Part shown: one piece after another, positions 11,553 to 23,263 of the stretch
Numbering within the stretch: the stretch's first letter is position 1
Layout of the letters: every line of letters starts with the position of its first letter
Origin: Arachis hypogaea
Taxonomy: Eukaryota > Streptophyta > Magnoliopsida > Fabales > Fabaceae
Assembly: GCF_003086295.3 (NCBI RefSeq)
Contig: NC_092051.1
Location: forward strand, 74,339,772 to 74,403,771
Direction of reading: 5' to 3'
Length of the DNA: 64,000 nt
Notes under the pieces: model-generated
Seen by the model: only the letters and a program-made list of their open reading frames with translations
Database searches by the model: none
Told to the model about the DNA's origin: nothing
Translations under genes and position numbers: made by a program

Positions 11553-13231
11553 TGATAAACCCCGATTTCGTGGTTTATTTTGTGCTTATTTTGGGGGATT
11601 TATCCACCTTTTCCCACATTTATTCAATGAAATAGCATGGTTTTGTAATTCTCCCTTGAATTGTGCTTGAATGTAAAAAAATGCATTTTAGGCCCTAAAA
11701 TGGTGATTTTAATTCACTTTAATTCCATTTGATGCCTTGATGTATTTGATGAGTGATTTCAGGTCCATAAGGCAAGTATCGGATGGAATAAATGAGGAAA
11801 AAAGCATGCAAAGTGGGAGAACTCATGAAGAAATGAAGGAACCGTAAAGCTGTCAAGTCCGACCACTTCGCACTCAATCGACCATAACTTGAGCTACAAA
11901 AGTCAAAATGAGGCGGTTCTAGTTGCGTTGGAAAGATAACATCCGGGGCTTCGAAATGATATAAATTTTACCATATGTTGCTTCACGTTCAGGGGCGCAC
12001 ACGTGCACTTTGTGCGCGCGCGCCGATGCTGTCCGTGGCCCACTTTAATGAAATCGCCCCCAGCGATTTCTGAAGCACTTTGGGCCCAACCCAACTCATT
12101 TTTGATGCTATTTGAGCCAACAATTGCAGGGGAGTTAACACACTTAGTCATAGTCTAGTTTCATTATGCTTTAGTTTAGTTTTCTAGAGAGAGAAGCTCT
12201 CACTTCTCTCTAGAATTAGGATTAGGATTAGGTTTAGTTCTTAGATCTAGGCTTTAATTCATGTTTTCTTCTACTCCTTCTTAATTCCTTGTTGTTACAT
12301 TTATCATTCTTCCATTGCTGTTATTACTCTCTTCTACTTTGTTTGTAGATCTACTTTTGCTCATCCTAATTTCTTTTAGTGTAATTTGAAGTAATTCATT
12401 TAGATATTGTTTCCTTTGATTGTTGTTATTGATTTCTTACATTCAATTGTTGTTAGAATTTACTCTTGTCACAAATTTACTATGCTTTGCTTTTATGCCT
12501 TCTAAGTATAGTTGGATCTCTTTTTAATTCTTGCATTTTGTGATGTTTAATTTTCTTGTACTCTAGGTGTTTGTTAAAATGCTTCCTCTAGTTTTTGAGT
12601 AGTGTTCTTTACTCTTGGCCTAGGCTAAGGGAATTGAGTGACCTTGAGTCATTGGGTCTCATTGAATTGGTGATTTGAGAACCCTTGGTGATCAATTTGA
12701 TACTCATTGACGCCAACCCACTACTAATCTAGATTAGTAGGTAGGTTGGGACTTATGGGTTGATGTGATCAAAGCCATTTGACGTACTTCAAGCCTAGGA
12801 GTAGACATGACGTACTTAAGGTTTTGGAGGTAGACTTAATGAGCTTGGCCTCTCATAATTATCAATATATGGTTTGTTGACAAGGATGGTGATCTCAATT
12901 ACCTATGTCTAGCCAAGAGTATTTTTCCTTTATTTTATTAGTTCTTGTTATTTTACTTTCTTGTCATTTAATTTTTCTTGTCATTTATATTTTCTTGTCA
13001 AATATCAAATCAATCCCCCCTTTGCATTTTCATAGCCAATAATTAAAAACTTCATTGCAACTCTTCGTGAGACGACCCGGAGTCCAAATACTCCGGTTAT
13101 AAATTCATTTGGGATTTGTTACTAGTGACAACCTAAATTTTTGCATGAGAGGACTATTGTTGGTTTAGAAACTATACTTTGCAACGAGACTTCAATTGTG
13201 AATTCTAAACCGTCAAAAATTCTCTTCATCA
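11553..13231 (+). repeat. Element A 3' LTR
   Basis: TGATAAACCCCG to CTTCATCA, 1,679 bp. It retains the 55 bp missing from the 5' LTR, including the 'gcgttggaaag..acatccggggctt' module also found in FIDEL-like LTRs. Confidence 0.92.
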
Positions 13232-14408
13232 CTATCGTTATTGGTACAATAAAATTTGTGATGTTTTTGCTTGTTGAACCCTGCAGAATTGAGTGTGCCT
13301 CTACGAAATTTCTGAACAACAAAACACTTATCTCACCACTTCTGCCTCCCAAGACATAAATCTCTGTCGCATCAACGTTGTTTGCCTACAATAACGACCA
13401 AAACATATTAAAATTATATATTTACAAAGATAAATTATAAAATAATGATCATAGATAAAATATATATTAAATAAAATTGATGATGACTTAAAGCCATGTA
13501 CTAAGCAATTTATTAGAACAGAGGCATAAGCTTTGAATTCAATATCTTCAAATAAAGAGATTAAACAAATACTTTAATTTATGGTTGCTTACCCTAATAT
13601 AAACAAAAACAAAATATACAACTCTTTTAAGGAAAAAATTCACTCAAAGCATGAAATGTTTAATGAAACTCAAGATATTTGACTAAACTAAGGAATAAGA
13701 CTAGCACACCATTCAGAATTAGCAAACTTAGAATTTTAGAATTAGTAAATAACTAATGTTTGCTCATGTCCTTTCTAGCAGTAGACTAATACACCAATCA
13801 ATTGACAAGTAAACAATACATATAAATCATGCAAGAGTCCTCTGAGGACATGAAAGATTCTCTAGTACAAATGGTAGAAGACAATAGCTTATGATACTCC
13901 TTTATACATATACATAAACACTAAAAACAATACATAAAAGTCTTATCATGAAAAATTGAGCATTGTGACCTTTTCTTTTCATCCAAAAATCAACCTGTTA
14001 ACTCTAAGAATTGTATTCTAACCTTCATGCGGGTAGTTTTACAATAGCATGCCCATCTTTCAAGCCAAATATAGCTCTTCTTTGAGAAGGCATATCGGAG
14101 ACACAAAAACAATTCTAAAATAGATAGAAAATATTTTAGGAAACAGTTCTAAAATATACAAAAACAGTTCTAAAAATACATAGAAAACAGTTCTTTTTTG
14201 CTGATTACGAATTCCTATATGGCGGAAGAGAAGAATAGAGTTATGGCTCCACATATTTCATTTTAAGATTAAGAATAGAGATTAGATAGTAATAATAATG
14301 GTGGAAAAGAAGAAAAAAGGGGATGGTCAAATGTGAGAAGAGCAAGGTATGGTGGTGATGCCCTACAAATTTGAGGCAAAATGGTAACAGGGATCTCTAC
14401 AGCTTGAT
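13232..14408. other. CACTA interior between element A and the NB-ARC fragment
   Basis: 13232-13352 is open on both strands and joins in frame to 4725-4774 across element A. On the minus strand it is preceded by an acceptor-like TTATTGTAG and reads ..IYVLGGRSGEISVLLF..; on the plus strand it reads ..WVIAATVIGTIKFVMFLLVE.. I recognise neither. The rest, to 14408, is AT-rich with no gene seen. Confidence 0.35.
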
Positions 14409-14622
14409 GAGTGGATGTGGTCATCATTGCTACAATCAAAAAGAGGCTCTCATTTCTATAAAAAGGATACAAGGCCAAATCGCTGACATGCTGGGAGTGA
14501 AGTTTGAAGGGGAAAGTGAGCATGCAAGAGCAATCACCATACAAGAGAAGCTTAAGAATGAGAAGGACAACATCCTTATAATCCTAGATGACCTATGTGC
14601 AACTCTTAAAGTAATTGCCTAA
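14409..14622 (+). pseudogene. Captured fragment of an NB-ARC (CC-NBS-LRR type) resistance gene
   Basis: The 14371-14622 frame contains KRIQGQIADMLGVKF, LKNEKDNILIILDDL and CATL. These match the segment between the P-loop and kinase-2 of plant NB-ARC proteins, where the kinase-2 motif is normally LIILDDLW followed by a linker. The Trp is replaced by Cys and the frame ends eight codons after it. About 30 bases upstream, in another frame, DVVIIATI corresponds to the strand before 'QNPD' in such proteins, so there is a frameshift near 14436. Only about 70 residues survive, with no P-loop, GLPL, MHD or LRRs. It is a pseudogene carried by the CACTA element. Confidence 0.75.
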
Positions 14623-15261
14623 TAATTAATTATTGCAACTATGACCAATGACAATGAGAAGCTTATAATCCTTATTATCCATGTGAAACTCTTAAATCGT
14701 AAGGACGGAGAGACACTGCTCAAGGAGATCATCACAATGAAATTGGCTTTGGGTTCTCTTCCCTTCACATTGTTTTGGTTTTGGATCATCACAACAAAAT
14801 AAGCTTTCATCGGAGATTGTGTAGTATATTAGTTAAAGTCAAAATAATAAACCTTAATTAAGCTAAGTGTTCCTCTGCTATATATATGAGTTTAATTACC
14901 TTGAGTGACTTTATTAAAAATTCAGAAAAAGTTGTAGCACGGTTACAAAACCAGATTTTTGAATCCCTTTTTATATTTGAAAACAATGCATTCATAAACT
15001 ATGGAATAGAAAGATTACAAAACCAGCTAGTTACAACAAAATCTGTAATTGTAATTCAGTTATATCAAACCAAACAACTTCTAATTACACCAAGTTATTC
15101 TATTTTCATCACAATTCTAGTCAAAGAGAAATGAAGGCAACACACAACACTTGTGCAGTTGTGCTACTAGCTGCCACTGCGATTCACATGTTATAATATA
15201 TGTACCAATTTCAATTGTTTTTTTATTATTAATTTTCAGACATGTATGTATATAAATATAC
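14623..15261. other. CACTA interior, no gene seen
   Basis: AT-rich. The 82-codon frame at 14886-15134 has no recognisable feature and is probably chance. Confidence 0.5.
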
Positions 15262-15443
15262 TACACCTTTAGCTGGAGTCACTTGAGCAGGACAACTGTT
15301 TGGATTCAGGGGCAAAGTGTGTGATGTTGGCCCCCCAATCCATTTATTTTGATTGGCATTTGGCTTGAAATAACCAAGTGTTCTTCGGATTAAATCAAGC
15401 GTCCTCCCTTCTTCATGTGCTGCTCCATATAGAAAAGTAGGTA
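15262..15443 (-). pseudogene. Captured exon of a formimidoyltransferase-cyclodeaminase-like gene (downstream exon)
   Basis: The minus strand reads V-PTFLYGAAHEEGR, LDLIRRTLGYFKPN, KWIGGP.., PAQVTPAKG, typical of the formiminotransferase N-terminal subdomain region of plant FTCD-like proteins, which act in folate one-carbon metabolism. The acceptor AATTTTATGCAG lies just upstream (15444-15455). The first two bases TA complete a Val codon with the G that ends the exon at 58888, so the splice phase agrees with the upstream exon on the far side of beta. Homology ends near GGTGTAG (15262), where the capture appears to break. This is a non-functional fragment. Confidence 0.78.
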
Positions 15444-15605
15444 CTGCATAAAATTTCAGTCATTTTCAACATTTAAACATACTAGAAAGAAGTTCCCCAT
15501 CATAACCGATGCAAAAACAGTGGATTGCTACAATTTTATGAATTCAGTATCCACCATGCAGTAATTAATCAGTTTTATGTTTCAGAGCATCCTCCAGAAT
15601 ATAGT

Positions 15606-17249
15606 TGATGAGCGGATAATTTATACACTTTTTGGCATTATTTTTAGTATGTTTTTAGTATATTTTAGTTAGTTTTTATTATGTTTTAATTATTTTTTAA
15701 ATAAAAATCATATTTCTGGACTTTACTATGAGTTTGTGTGTTTTTCACTGATTTCTGGTATTTTCTAGCTGAAATTGAGGGACCTGAGCAAAAATCTGAT
15801 TCAAAGGCTGAAAAAGGACTGTAGATGCTGTTGGATTCTGACCTCCCTGCACTCGAAGTGGATTTTCTGGAGTTACAGAAGCCCAATTGGCGCGCTCTTA
15901 ATTGCGTTGGAAAGTAAACATCCTGGGCTTTTCAACAATTTAATAGTCCATACTTTGCCCAAGATTTGATGGCCCAAACTGGCTTTCCAAGTCAGCTTAA
16001 GAATCCTGGCGTCAAAACGCCAGAACTGGCACAAAAGCTGGAGTTAAACGCCCAAACTGGCACAAAAGCTGGCGTTTAACTCCAAGAAAAGTCTCTACAC
16101 ATGGAAGCTTCAATGCTCAGCCCAAGCACACACCAAGTGGGCCCGGAAGAAGATTTCTGCATTAATTACTTATTTCTGTAAATCCTAGGCTACTAGTTCT
16201 CTATAAATAGGACCTTTTACTATTGTATTTTTAAAAATATTTGATAAGTCTTATGCTATCTTAGACGCTTTTGGAGGCTGGCCTCACGGCCATGCCTAGA
16301 CCTTGTTCTTATCTATTTTTAATGGTGGAATTTCTACACACCATAGATTAAGGTGTGGAGCTCTGCTGTTCTTCGTGAATTAATGCAAAGTACTATTGTT
16401 TTTCTATTCAACTCAAGTCTATTTCTTCTCTAAAGATATTCATTCGCACCCAAGAACATGATGAATGTGATGATTATGTGACACTCATCACCATTCTCAC
16501 CTATGAATGCGTGCCTGACAATTCTACATGCAAACAAGCTTGAATGTGTATCTCTTGGGTTTCTAATCTAAGATTAAAACTTTCGTGGTATAGGCTAGAA
16601 TTATTGGCAGCCATTCCTGAGATCCGAAACATCTAAACCTTATCTGTGGTATTCTGAGTAAGATCTGGGAAGGGATGACTATGACGAGCTTCAAACTCGC
16701 GAGTGTTGGGCGTGTGACAGACGCAAAAGGATCATTGAATCCTATTCCAACATGATCGAGAACCGACAGATGATTAGCCGTGCGGTGACAGCGTGCGTAG
16801 AACATTTTCACTGAGAAGACGAGAAGTAGCCATTGACAACGGTGATGCCCAAAATAAAGCTTGCCATGGAAAGGAGTATGAATGATTGGAAGAAGGCAAT
16901 AGGAAAGCAGAGGTTCAGGAGGAACAAAGCATCTTCATACGCTTATCTAAAATTCCTACCAATGAATTACATAAGTATCTCTATCTCTATCTTTATTTTA
17001 TGTTTTATTTATCTTTAATTATTAATCCTCCATAACCATTTGAATCTGCCTGACTGAGATTTACGAGATGACCATAGCTTGCTTCAAGTCGACAGTCTCC
17101 GTGGGATCGACCCTTACTCACGTAAGGTATTACTTGGACGACCCAGTGCACTTGCTGGTTAGTTGTGCAGAATTGTGACAAAGTGTGATTCACGTTTGTG
17201 AGCTCCAAGTCTTTGGCGCCATTGTTGATGATCACAATTTTGTGCACCA
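15606..17249 (+). repeat. Beta 5' LTR
   Basis: TGATGAGCGG to TGTGCACCA, 1,644 bp. It holds GGCGTTTAAC palindromes (about 16005-16085), a TATA box and an extra TGGCGCCATTG at 17214-17224, inside the LTR just before its end. Confidence 0.92.
16202..16210 (+). promoter_or_regulatory. TATA box of beta 5' LTR
   Basis: TATAAATAG. The 3' LTR copy reads TATCAATAG at 57551-57559, so that copy is mutated. Confidence 0.6.
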
Positions 17250-17255
17250 AGTTTT

Positions 17256-17273
17256 TGGGGCCGTTGCCGGGGA
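17256..17273 (+). other. Beta primer-binding site (tRNA-Asp, one mismatch)
   Basis: TGGGGCCGTTGCCGGGGA, differing by C to G at the fourth base from the alpha and A sites, six bases after the LTR end. Confidence 0.85.
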
Positions 17274-17846
17274 TTGTTCGAGTTTGGACAACTGATGGTT
17301 CATCTTGTTGCTTAGATTAGGTACTTTTCTTTTTATTTTTCAGAATTTTTAAGAATGAGTTCTAGAGTTTCAAGGTGATGTTCTTATCATCACAAAAGCT
17401 GATTGATTCTCATCAATTTAGCTGCTGAATGTAATGTCCTGCTGAAGCTTGGCTAGCCATGTCTAATCTTTTTAGACTGAAGCTTTAGACTAACATTGCA
17501 TGATTCCTAGAATTCTTATTAAAAGTTTTGAATCACTTTATTCTCTTTTCCATATAATTTTCAAAAAATCACAAAAAAATTTATAAAATCATAAAATCAA
17601 AAATATTTTTATGTCTCTTGTTTGAGTCTAGTGTCTAATTTTTAAGTTTGGTGTCTTGCATGCATTGTTTATTTGATCTTAGTTGCATTTTTATTGTTTC
17701 TCATCATTAAAAATTCAAAAATATTTTCAAAATTGTGTCTTTTCAAGTCAATAATACAGAGAATTGAAGATTCAGAACATTCAGCAGAGGAATTTAACAG
17801 AAAAAGCTGGGCGTTCAAAACGCCCAGTGAAGAAGGAAAACTGGCG
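17274..17846 (+). other. Beta leader, left part
   Basis: Untranslated and similar to the alpha leader, with an internal TTTAAGTTTGGTGTC copy near 17638 and a palindromic GGGCGTTCAAAACGCCC near 17809-17825. It ends abruptly at 17846 in truncated element B LTR sequence, through a TTAA shared by both sides. Confidence 0.75.
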
Positions 17847-18206
17847 TTAAGATTCAATTTTCATCATCATTGATAAGGATAAATAGGATAGGACTTCCAA
17901 TTTCTCATACCTTGCCAAAAATTTATTTTACAGTTATTTATTTATTTTACTTTCCATTTAAATTACTTGTTCCTCATCTTCAAAACCCCAATTTACAATC
18001 TTCATAACCAATAATAAGAACATACTTCCGTGCAGTTCCTTGAGAAGACGACCCGAGGTTTAAATACTTTGGTTATCAATTTTTAAGGGGTTTGTTACTT
18101 GTGACAACCAAAACGTTTGTACGAATGGATTTCTGTTGGTTTAGAAACTATATCTACAATGCGACTATTTTTATAAAATTCTTTACTAGCAAAAATCCTA
18201 ATGTCA
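17847..18206 (+). repeat. Element B 5' LTR remnant
   Basis: Aligns with 51363-51722, the last 360 bp of the 3' LTR, starting at TTAAGATTCAATTTT and ending AATGTCA. The rest of this LTR is deleted. Confidence 0.88.
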
Positions 18207-18209
18207 AAA

Positions 18210-18227
18210 TGGCGCCGTTGCCGGGGA
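18210..18227 (+). other. Element B primer-binding site (tRNA-Asp)
   Basis: TGGCGCCGTTGCCGGGGA, three bases after the LTR end, spaced as in element A. Confidence 0.92.
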
Positions 18228-19232
18228 ACTGCAATCGTGTGCCTTATTGTTGGTTATTGTAAATATTTCTCTTTTACTTGTTTATTTGTTCTTATTTTCT
18301 TCTTTTAATTTTTATTAGCTACTATGAATTCTCACCCCCTCGCTTTGAGTTTGGTTTTAATATTGTTGAAGACAGATGGAGCCAAGAGGATTTGATCAAC
18401 CCTTTAGGCAACAACACCCTCCAAGATATCATGGACAAAGACCATTCTACAATGCATACCAAGCCAATAGACATGGTGGACAACCTTGTAGTTACCAACA
18501 AGCCCCACCCTGTGCTTATAGGCCATCCTCTCAACATAACTTCGAACCACCACACTCACAAGCTCCTTTTGACCATTCACCATCATATGATCCTCATTTA
18601 CCCCAATTCCAATCCAATTACTCCCAAACACCATCACTTCCCCATGTACCACGTCCAAATCCATCACCCCGAGAATCAGAGGTTCGCCTCAAGGAAACAG
18701 CAGATCAACTTCAAACAACCCTTCATCAACTAGAGCAAGCAGTAAGTCAATTATCTTCTAGACGTTCGAACATTCAAGGACCTCCCACAGCCCCATGTGG
18801 ACAATCTAATGAAGAGCGTAGTATGAAGGAGATACTAGAAACTCCAGTAGACAGAACAGGGCGTGACTTCGTACTGGAACAAGTAGAGAAAGCTGTCATT
18901 GTAAAAGAAGAAGAGTTCGTTGAAGACTTAGGAGAAGCTGAACTTCCATGGGAATCCAGAATTGTGAAAAATTCTATCAAGGACGTTACAATTGATGCTA
19001 AGGAGGATAGTGCACAACTCCCAAAGCAAGTCTTTTATGAAGAACTAGACGGAATAATCCAAGAAGCAAGTTTCCTTGATGATGATAACCTCAAGTCAAG
19101 TTCTCCTAGTAATGAACTTGCATCCACAAGTGAATTTTCTGAGATCGAAGAATTTTCCCCAATTGAATACGAAGATGATGCGGAGGTGGATTTCTCTCAA
19201 CCTCCCGTTTATGACTTAAGTGACGAGGAAGA

Positions 19233-22200
19233 TGTAACAACCGTGATTATCGAGTATGCGAGATCTTTTCCGAAGGCACAGATTTCGCCAGAAGATCAGT
19301 AAAGGGAACACCTCTTCTATATCAACAAGTATCCCAATCCTCATTGTCATTATGTCATCCTTAAGCTAGAACCTTTTCCGAAGCAAGCTTGATAACGCGG
19401 TCACGAAGAACCTACTTTTGAACCGTATCGGTTGGCAGTTTTGACTCTGATTTTCGTAAATAGTCTCTGTTTGTTGAACCGGACTCGATTCATGAGAGGA
19501 GAGAGATAATAGTATAATATTATCATTATATTAGTATTAGAAAATGCTTGAATGGCATTATAAGGTTACCTGGTCTGTTTTTGTTAAAAACAAAAAATCG
19601 GTTTAACCGGGTTTACGGTTTACTGGTGCAGCTTAGCACCAGCACTCTCTGATGACTTTAGCAATGCTAAGGCCTCATTATACATGTTTTATTCTCATAA
19701 TAAATATGTTACTAGTGTCATTTATGCTAGTAGCTCAGAAAATAATTTTTAGAGATGTTTTTACAAGTGTTCCGATACATCTAGTTTTAGTAGTTATACA
19801 CCTGAGATATTTTAATATTATTTTAACCCACCTCCAAGCCAACCAATCACAACTCACCCTACACCCCCAAGACACTCCAAGGATGGTCATTTACTCCCTT
19901 TGGACGAAAATGAGTAGAGAGAAAAGAGAGAAACTTTCATGAACACTTAATCTTCAAAGCTTGATTTCTTCTGAACTAAAACTCAAATCAAAACTCTGAT
20001 TTTACCAAAATGATCCTCTATTCTTCCTCTACATAACCATGTAACTTATCAAGGCTGGAAATAAGGTGAGATGGCTGTTCCTTTCCCCTTTCAATTTGGT
20101 TTTCAAGGAAACATGCTTAAACATGTGTTTTCTTGATGTTCTTCCTTAGGAATCATGCTTAACTTGACTTGAGGGCCAAGAAACGTGACTTTCCAGCAAG
20201 TCTAAGGTGGAAAAATTGCCTTAAGAACACTTCAAAGAGTAACCGGATTTGGAGCAGCAAATCAAGGCAGGGTTTGACGAATTTAATCTTGATTGATTGT
20301 GTTTGAGTTGTATAATTATGATATGGTTTGGTTGTGCTTGAAATTGATTGTTTATATGATTGATTCTTAGTGAAAATTTGGTGAAATTTTGATGAAATTT
20401 GATGAAATTCAAGCTTTAAAGTTCATGTTCTTGGGCAGCTGGAAAAATGAAACCCTAAGCTTAAATTGAGGTTCAATTTGTGTTGAAATAATGTAGAAAA
20501 GATGGGGTTTTAGTGGCTGCTAATTTATTATGAATTATAATAAAAATCGGTTGCTGAAAAGACTGAAAAACGGGTAAAAATAGAGAAAGAATTTGAAGAA
20601 TTTATGAAGAACACTTTGAGTGTGGTGAAGAACAATGAAGAACACCTTTTAGATCTTAAAAAGGGCAAGGTTGTAATTATTTTGGTGTTTGAGGGGTTAT
20701 TTTGTAATTTCTAAAAGTTAGGGTGGTTAAAGTAGAAATATTAGAAGTTACGGGTGGTAAAAAGTGAATTTTAAAGGTTAAAAGTAAAAGTAAGTTAATT
20801 TTCAAAAATTTTGATGATAAAATAATAAATAATAATAAAATAATACGGAAAAGGCAGTTTTCTGTAAAAGCTTTAGAAAGACAACTTTAAGTGCAGAATC
20901 TCATAATTACCTTCATAAAACACTTAGGGAGTGGTAAGAACATATTAGTGAGGCAAAGATAAATGAAAGATAAAAAGTTAAAGAAAATATAAAAACCAAA
21001 GAAAAGTCTGTAAAGTTTTAATGATAGAAAAATAGACAGAGATTAAGTGAACGAACTAGGGCAACATAGTTAGTCCTTGAGTTGCGACTAGGGTTAGGTA
21101 TTATCTGAAAAGTTAAACTATTTCAGTATAGACTTAATGAACCTATACTTGGGACAAGCTAACTATTCATACCGAAATTTACATAAGCTTTAAATACATA
21201 CGTTAAGTAGAGAAATCAGAGCAGAGTAAAGAAAACACAGAGAACAGAGTAACCAGAGAAAAGTAACGAGATACAGAGAAAAAAGTAATCAAAGCAGAGT
21301 AAAAAGTCAAAGTGAAAAGAGTAATATAATAAAGACAATAGAAAACAAGCAGAGGGCCTATTAAAAGGTCATTTGTTGCGTTAAGACAACTCCAGAGATA
21401 TTTGTATATTCATCTGCTGCTTTTCCGTTGGCACTAGAGGTCTTGTAAGCCCAAGTTCACCTACAGTAAGTTGTTATTCCTGTAGACCGAAGTTCACCTA
21501 CAGTGAATATCAATTGTGTATCTCAGGGTGTTGCTCCTGTAGGCCGAAGTTCACCCATAGAGAGTTATGATACCTATAAGCCGAAGTTCACTTACAGGGG
21601 CGCCGTTTCTGTAAGACAAAGTTCACTTACAGAGGTGCTATTTCTGTAGGCCGATGTTCACCTATAGAAAATAAGCCATTTCTAGGACTAGTTCCTAGGT
21701 AATGTCGGGCTGCAGGGTGTAAACCGACACGTGAGCTCATGGCCTACATAGGACAGACATGCATCATACTTGGTTGCGCATTTCCTCTGTTATGATTGTT
21801 GTTTGAATGTATGCTTTCTTTGTTTTCATTCTATTCTCTGTGTCTGTGTTTTGTTTTCTTGTATTCTTTTGTTTGTATTTTGCTTTCTATTTTCTCTATT
21901 TATCTGTTTCTTCTGTCTACCGCTTCTCGGTATTCTGCTATTTATCTGCTAAATAACACGGAATTAATGAACTTAACTAAAAACCCCGACCCTACTAAGG
22001 ATTCCCCAGTTCTTACCCCTTCTCTCTCCCTTCCCCCTTCAGATGGAAGCATAAGTACCTTAACGTAGTTCGTTGATGATGGTTCTGCAAAGAGGATTTC
22101 GCTCTAGATAGTCTTCTGAGTCTAGGGTGAATATCGTTTTCTGTTTACATGTATATACTATGAGACCACCCAACGTCTGTATCCCATTTATATGCGAACT

Positions 22201-22811
22201 TTAACTTAAATCCTGTGTACGAGACTCCTGTTGTGTGGCTACTTGATGAGGTACCAGAGAGACGTCCTATGGCAATGTCTGATCGTGCAGAGGAGTAGCA
22301 GATGATGTTCTACCTTTTGGTGACATTCCACCTGACTTGAGTTTTGAAGACCTGGAACATATTTTCCCTCGCTTTAGAAGTTTAGAGGGACTAGGTGAGT
22401 ATAGAGTCTAGGCTAGCTTAGGTGCCAGCTTAGAGACCTCTTGAACAGGTCAGGACTTGGGATGTTGTATGTATATATAGGTATATAGATATTATTTAGC
22501 TATATCTAGGGGTGTTCTAACTAAAGGTCTATACTCTAACAAAGGCTGGATCACTAAATGTTGCTTGCTACTTGTGATGTATTTATGTGTGGTTGCTTAT
22601 AACTATTTTATCTGTTATCAGTTGTGAATTGATTATGAATGATTCCGTCTATTAATCCAAATGTTTTCAAAAAAAAATCCCCTGCAAATTAACTACGTTT
22701 TTAACAACGAATCAGGCTCATATGATAAATAATAGATAATAAATAGGAAGACAAATTGGTAGCGCTCAGTTTCTGGTATGATCTTGACATATTAAAAATT
22801 GGGTCGTTACA
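19233..22811 (+). repeat. Array LTR1
   Basis: 3,579 bp. It is the most diverged of the four: it has an extra hairpin unit in the 21442-21670 block and lacks about 50 bp of AT-rich sequence present in LTR3 and LTR4 near 20840. The frames of 96, 90, 63 and 60 codons that recur in all four LTRs show no recognisable domain. Confidence 0.92.
21442..21670 (+). repeat. Hairpin array in LTR1 (six units)
   Basis: Units with stems CTGTAGG/CCTACAG or CTGTAAG/CTTACAG around the loop CCGAAGTTCA, about 25-50 bp apart. Several LTR1 units have mismatched stems (for example CTATAAG/CTTACAG at 21574-21597). Confidence 0.85.
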
Positions 22812-23263
22812 ATTTCGTATCAGAGCAGTTCATTTCCAGTAGAGTCTGGGGAGTGGACTGACTATGCTTCATTGCATACTCTGCTTGTGTGTCTCATGCT
22901 GTTAGGGTTTCTTCAAGATACATTTGGCATGAATGTCTGTGAGGACTCATTTTGGGAATGTTCGTGCTTAACTTGAGATATTAAGACTGATCACCTTAAT
23001 GTTGATTGTTTGGTGCGGATAGAACCTTAATGACTGCGAATAGGCATAGTTTAATCGAGCTCCGAACGACGAATCGATGTGAGCCACAACTATCTTCATA
23101 GCTGTTATGATCTTCATGGCTATGGCTGTGTGAGATTTGGATGCTGTAAGGAGTGGATCGATCTCTTTGTCAGGATGGATTGAAGGAAATAGACCGCTTA
23201 AAGATGGATTTCTTGCACGCGGCTAAAATTTTGAGGGCAAAATTTTCTTTTAGGAGGGTAGAA
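22812..23263 (+). other. Array internal region 1 (primer site to PPT)
   Basis: 452 bp. The primer site at 22815-22826 reads TCGTATCAGAGC (one mismatch to the iMet site). The purine tract AGGAGGGTAGAA abuts LTR2. The short frame crossing the PPT into the LTR is not a gene, although ILRAKFSFRR before the PPT may be a relic of a polyprotein end. Confidence 0.88.

Larger units (their letters stand above)
4775..13231 (+). mobile_element. Element A: complete non-autonomous LTR retrotransposon with ORF1
   Basis: 8,457 bp, flanked by CTACC (4770-4774) and CTATC (13232-13236), a 5-bp TSD with one later change. Order: 5' LTR, tRNA-Asp primer site, ORF1 with three in-frame stops, post-stop hairpin, CG-rich palindrome block, non-coding spacer, internal hairpin-plus-PPT, conserved 3' block, terminal hairpin-plus-PPT, 3' LTR. 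There is no gag, protease, reverse transcriptase or integrase. It has the same architecture as element B but has lost ORF2. The two LTRs are very similar, so the insertion is fairly recent. Confidence 0.92.

Noticed and set aside
14886..15134. 82-codon frame in the CACTA interior
   Set aside because: AT-rich sequence with no recognisable motif; length within chance expectation.
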